From the NCBI RefSeq assembly GCF_026965555.1, contig NZ_CP114040.1, positions 868,001 through 932,000 of the forward strand: a stretch of 64,000 bases of DNA, in the 5' to 3' direction. Source of the DNA: Nannocystis punicea. Its GTDB lineage: Bacteria; Myxococcota_A; Polyangia; Nannocystales; Nannocystaceae. The notes beneath the pieces were generated by a model that saw only the letters and a program-made list of their open reading frames with translations, was not told the DNA's origin and searched no databases. Every line of letters starts with the position of its first letter. The first letter of the stretch is position 1. Position numbers and translations under genes: made by a program. Of the stretch, positions 62,413-64,000 are shown piece after piece.

Positions 62413-64000
62413 TCACAGGGCGGCGGTGTTGTCCTTCGGGTTGCGGTCGATCAGGAGGTTGCGGGCGTCGATGCCGACGCGGTGCGGCGGCTGGTCGACG
62501 ACGACCTCGATCTCCATCTCGTTCGCGGTGAACTTGCGCCGCTCGAGCCAGAGCGGCGCGCCGAGCTCGTGGTCGCCCGGGCGCGGGGCCGCGTACACGC
62601 CGACGTCGATGTAGTCGGCCAGCGGGACCTCGCTCTCGAGGCCGTGGCCGTCGGCGCGCAGCTTGCGGGCGCCGACCTTGAAGCGGACGCGGACCTTGCC
62701 GCCCTCGAGCGGCTCGCTGGTGGCCTCGAGGACCTTGTTGTCGTAGAGGGTGATCGTCTCGAACATGTCCTCGATGAGGTACGCGTATTCGGGCGGGGTC
62801 TGCTCGCGGAGCAGGGCGACGAGGTCGCGCGTGGTCGGGAACGGGGGCGGCTTGAACGCGTACCGCTCGACCATGGTGGCCAGGGCGGCGTTGAGCCGCG
62901 CCTCGCCGATGTACTCGCGCAGGGCGTAGAACACCAGCGAGCCCTTTTGATAATGGATGTACTTCTGGACCTCGACGAGCCCGAGCGGCAGCTCGTGCTT
63001 GCGCTCGGTGGCGCGGCCGATGAGGTAGTCGCGCAGCTCGACGGCGAGGAACCGCTTCATCGCCTGCGGGCCGTACTCCTTCTCCATCACCATCAGCGCC
63101 GAGTACTCCGCCAGCGACTCGGACAGCATCGTCGTGCCCTGGACGTTGGCGGCGACGAGCTGGTACGCCCACCACTGGTGCGCGACCTCGTGGGCGGTGA
63201 CGAAGAACGGATAGTCGTTGTCCTCGGGGTCTTCGGGGCGGACGCGGGTGATGAAGCCGATGTTCTCGGAGTAGGGGATCGTGCCCGGGTTCGCCAGGGC
63301 GAATTGCTCGTAGCGCGGGAACTCGAGGATCCGGAAGTGGCGGTGCGGATAGGGGCCGAAGTTGCGCTTGAAGTAATCGAGCGACTGCTTGACCGAGGTG
63401 ATCATGCGCTCCAGGTTGTACTCGTGGCCCTTTTGATAGTAGACGGCGATCGCCACGCCCTCGTGCTCGTCGCTCCGGACCTCCCAGCGGCCCGACAGGA
63501 ACGACAGGCCGGGGCGGATCTTGCCGTCCGGGGCGTAGGCGAAGCAGCGGCGGTCGCCCTCGGTCCACTCGCGCTGCAGCTCGCCGATGGTGATGGCGAG
63601 CTGGTCGCCTGACGTGCACACGGTCGCGGTGTAGGTGATCCACGTGCGGTCGGGCTCGCCGGGGAACCGATCGCGCTCGTACAGGTCGTCGATCGGCGGC
63701 AGGCGCGGGCGCTCCGGGAGGCCCTGCTCCTTGCGCCGGTCGTCGTCGTCGAGCTCGAGCGCTCGGTTGTAGCCGATTTGGGGGAGCAGGAAGTCGCCCA
63801 TGAAGAAGGTGCCGTTGTCGACGACGTGATGGTCGCGGCCCTGGTTGCCGAAGCCCTCGCGCAGGTAGGCGAGGTCGAAGCTCAGGCTCATGGCGCCGCC
63901 GGGCGCGAGGGGCTCGGCGAGGCGATAGATGCGGTAGTCGAGGCGCGCGTCCTCCTCCTCGAGGGTCGCGGGGCGATCGAACTCGAGCGCGCGGACCGTG
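62413..64000 (-). CDS. M1-family aminopeptidase (partial, N-terminus beyond the window)
   Basis: At least 529 residues; the frame is open at the window edge. HEVAHQWW with SESLAEYSAL gives the gluzincin zinc site HExxH-x18-E, and GTIPYSENIGF is a variant of the exopeptidase GAMEN motif (GxxEN). DHHVVDNGTFFMGDFLLPQIG and the ELDDDDRRKEQGL stretch occur in the fusions of an ABC-2-type permease with an M1 domain, so the missing N-terminal part may be a membrane permease. If so, the substrate is unknown. Confidence 0.88.
   Translation of the reverse strand, partial: TVRALEFDRPATLEEEDARLDYRIYRLAEPLAPGGAMSLSFDLAYLREGFGNQGRDHHVVDNGTFFMGDFLLPQIGYNRALELDDDDRRKEQGLPERPRLPPIDDLYERDRFPGEPDRTWITYTATVCTSGDQLAITIGELQREWTEGDRRCFAYAPDGKIRPGLSFLSGRWEVRSDEHEGVAIAVYYQKGHEYNLERMITSVKQSLDYFKRNFGPYPHRHFRILEFPRYEQFALANPGTIPYSENIGFITRVRPEDPEDNDYPFFVTAHEVAHQWWAYQLVAANVQGTTMLSESLAEYSALMVMEKEYGPQAMKRFLAVELRDYLIGRATERKHELPLGLVEVQKYIHYQKGSLVFYALREYIGEARLNAALATMVERYAFKPPPFPTTRDLVALLREQTPPEYAYLIEDMFETITLYDNKVLEATSEPLEGGKVRVRFKVGARKLRADGHGLESEVPLADYIDVGVYAAPRPGDHELGAPLWLERRKFTANEMEIEVVVDQPPHRVGIDARNLLIDRNPKDNTAAL

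Overview
The window is about 72% G+C, its codons end almost always in G or C, and it carries no tRNA, rRNA, phage or insertion-sequence gene that I can recognise. Many predicted surface lipoproteins have a short signal peptide, a lipobox cysteine and then a long Ser/Thr/Gly-rich stalk. Together with an IgGFc-binding-like paralogue pair, RCC1 and Kazal proteins and orphan VgrG-PAAR genes, this style suggests a myxobacterium of the Nannocystis/Plesiocystis group. That placement is inferred from gene style, not from a marker search.

Layout. 1-6.6 kb: a G-rich tandem repeat, a winged-helix protein with a basic linker, transketolase, an EF-G resembling the mitochondrial type, and a two-gene HEPN module. 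6.6-16 kb: an O-antigen-ligase-like membrane protein, two secreted carbohydrate-active lipoproteins (pectate-lyase-like beta-helix and GH114), a DUF3592 protein and a Wzc-type tyrosine kinase. 16-20.6 kb: a tight minus-strand run of an octaheme cytochrome c, a 24-residue repeat protein, a small membrane protein, a Uma2 nuclease and a class V aminotransferase. 21-26.3 kb: VgrG, PAAR, a beta-propeller lipoprotein and a protein built from five 46-residue repeats. 26.3-31.3 kb: a lipid module of two glycosyltransferases divergent from BtaA/BtaB (betaine lipid synthesis). 31.4-41.2 kb: HEAT, metalloprotease-TPR, cupin, vWA, LiaF-like, RCC1, SET, Pro-Tyr-rich and stalked proteins. 41.5-44.3 kb: SulP transporter plus beta-carbonic anhydrase and an arrestin-like protein. 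44.4-57.4 kb: a zinc metalloprotease and several stalked lipoproteins, with small decayed genes. 57.6-64 kb: a shattered pseudogene, a HEAT-Mrr nuclease, an ArsR/SRPBCC operon with its operator, and part of an M1 peptidase.

The most unusual feature is a dispersed palindromic element with ideal form CATGTCC-N4-GGACATG. Successive CATG (or xxTG / CAxx) cores lie exactly 14 nt apart. I located about 40 copies by eye. They occur singly or as phased arrays of up to six cores, between genes (often at convergent gene ends) and inside accessory genes, but I found none in transketolase, fusA or vgrG. I know of no described element that matches it.
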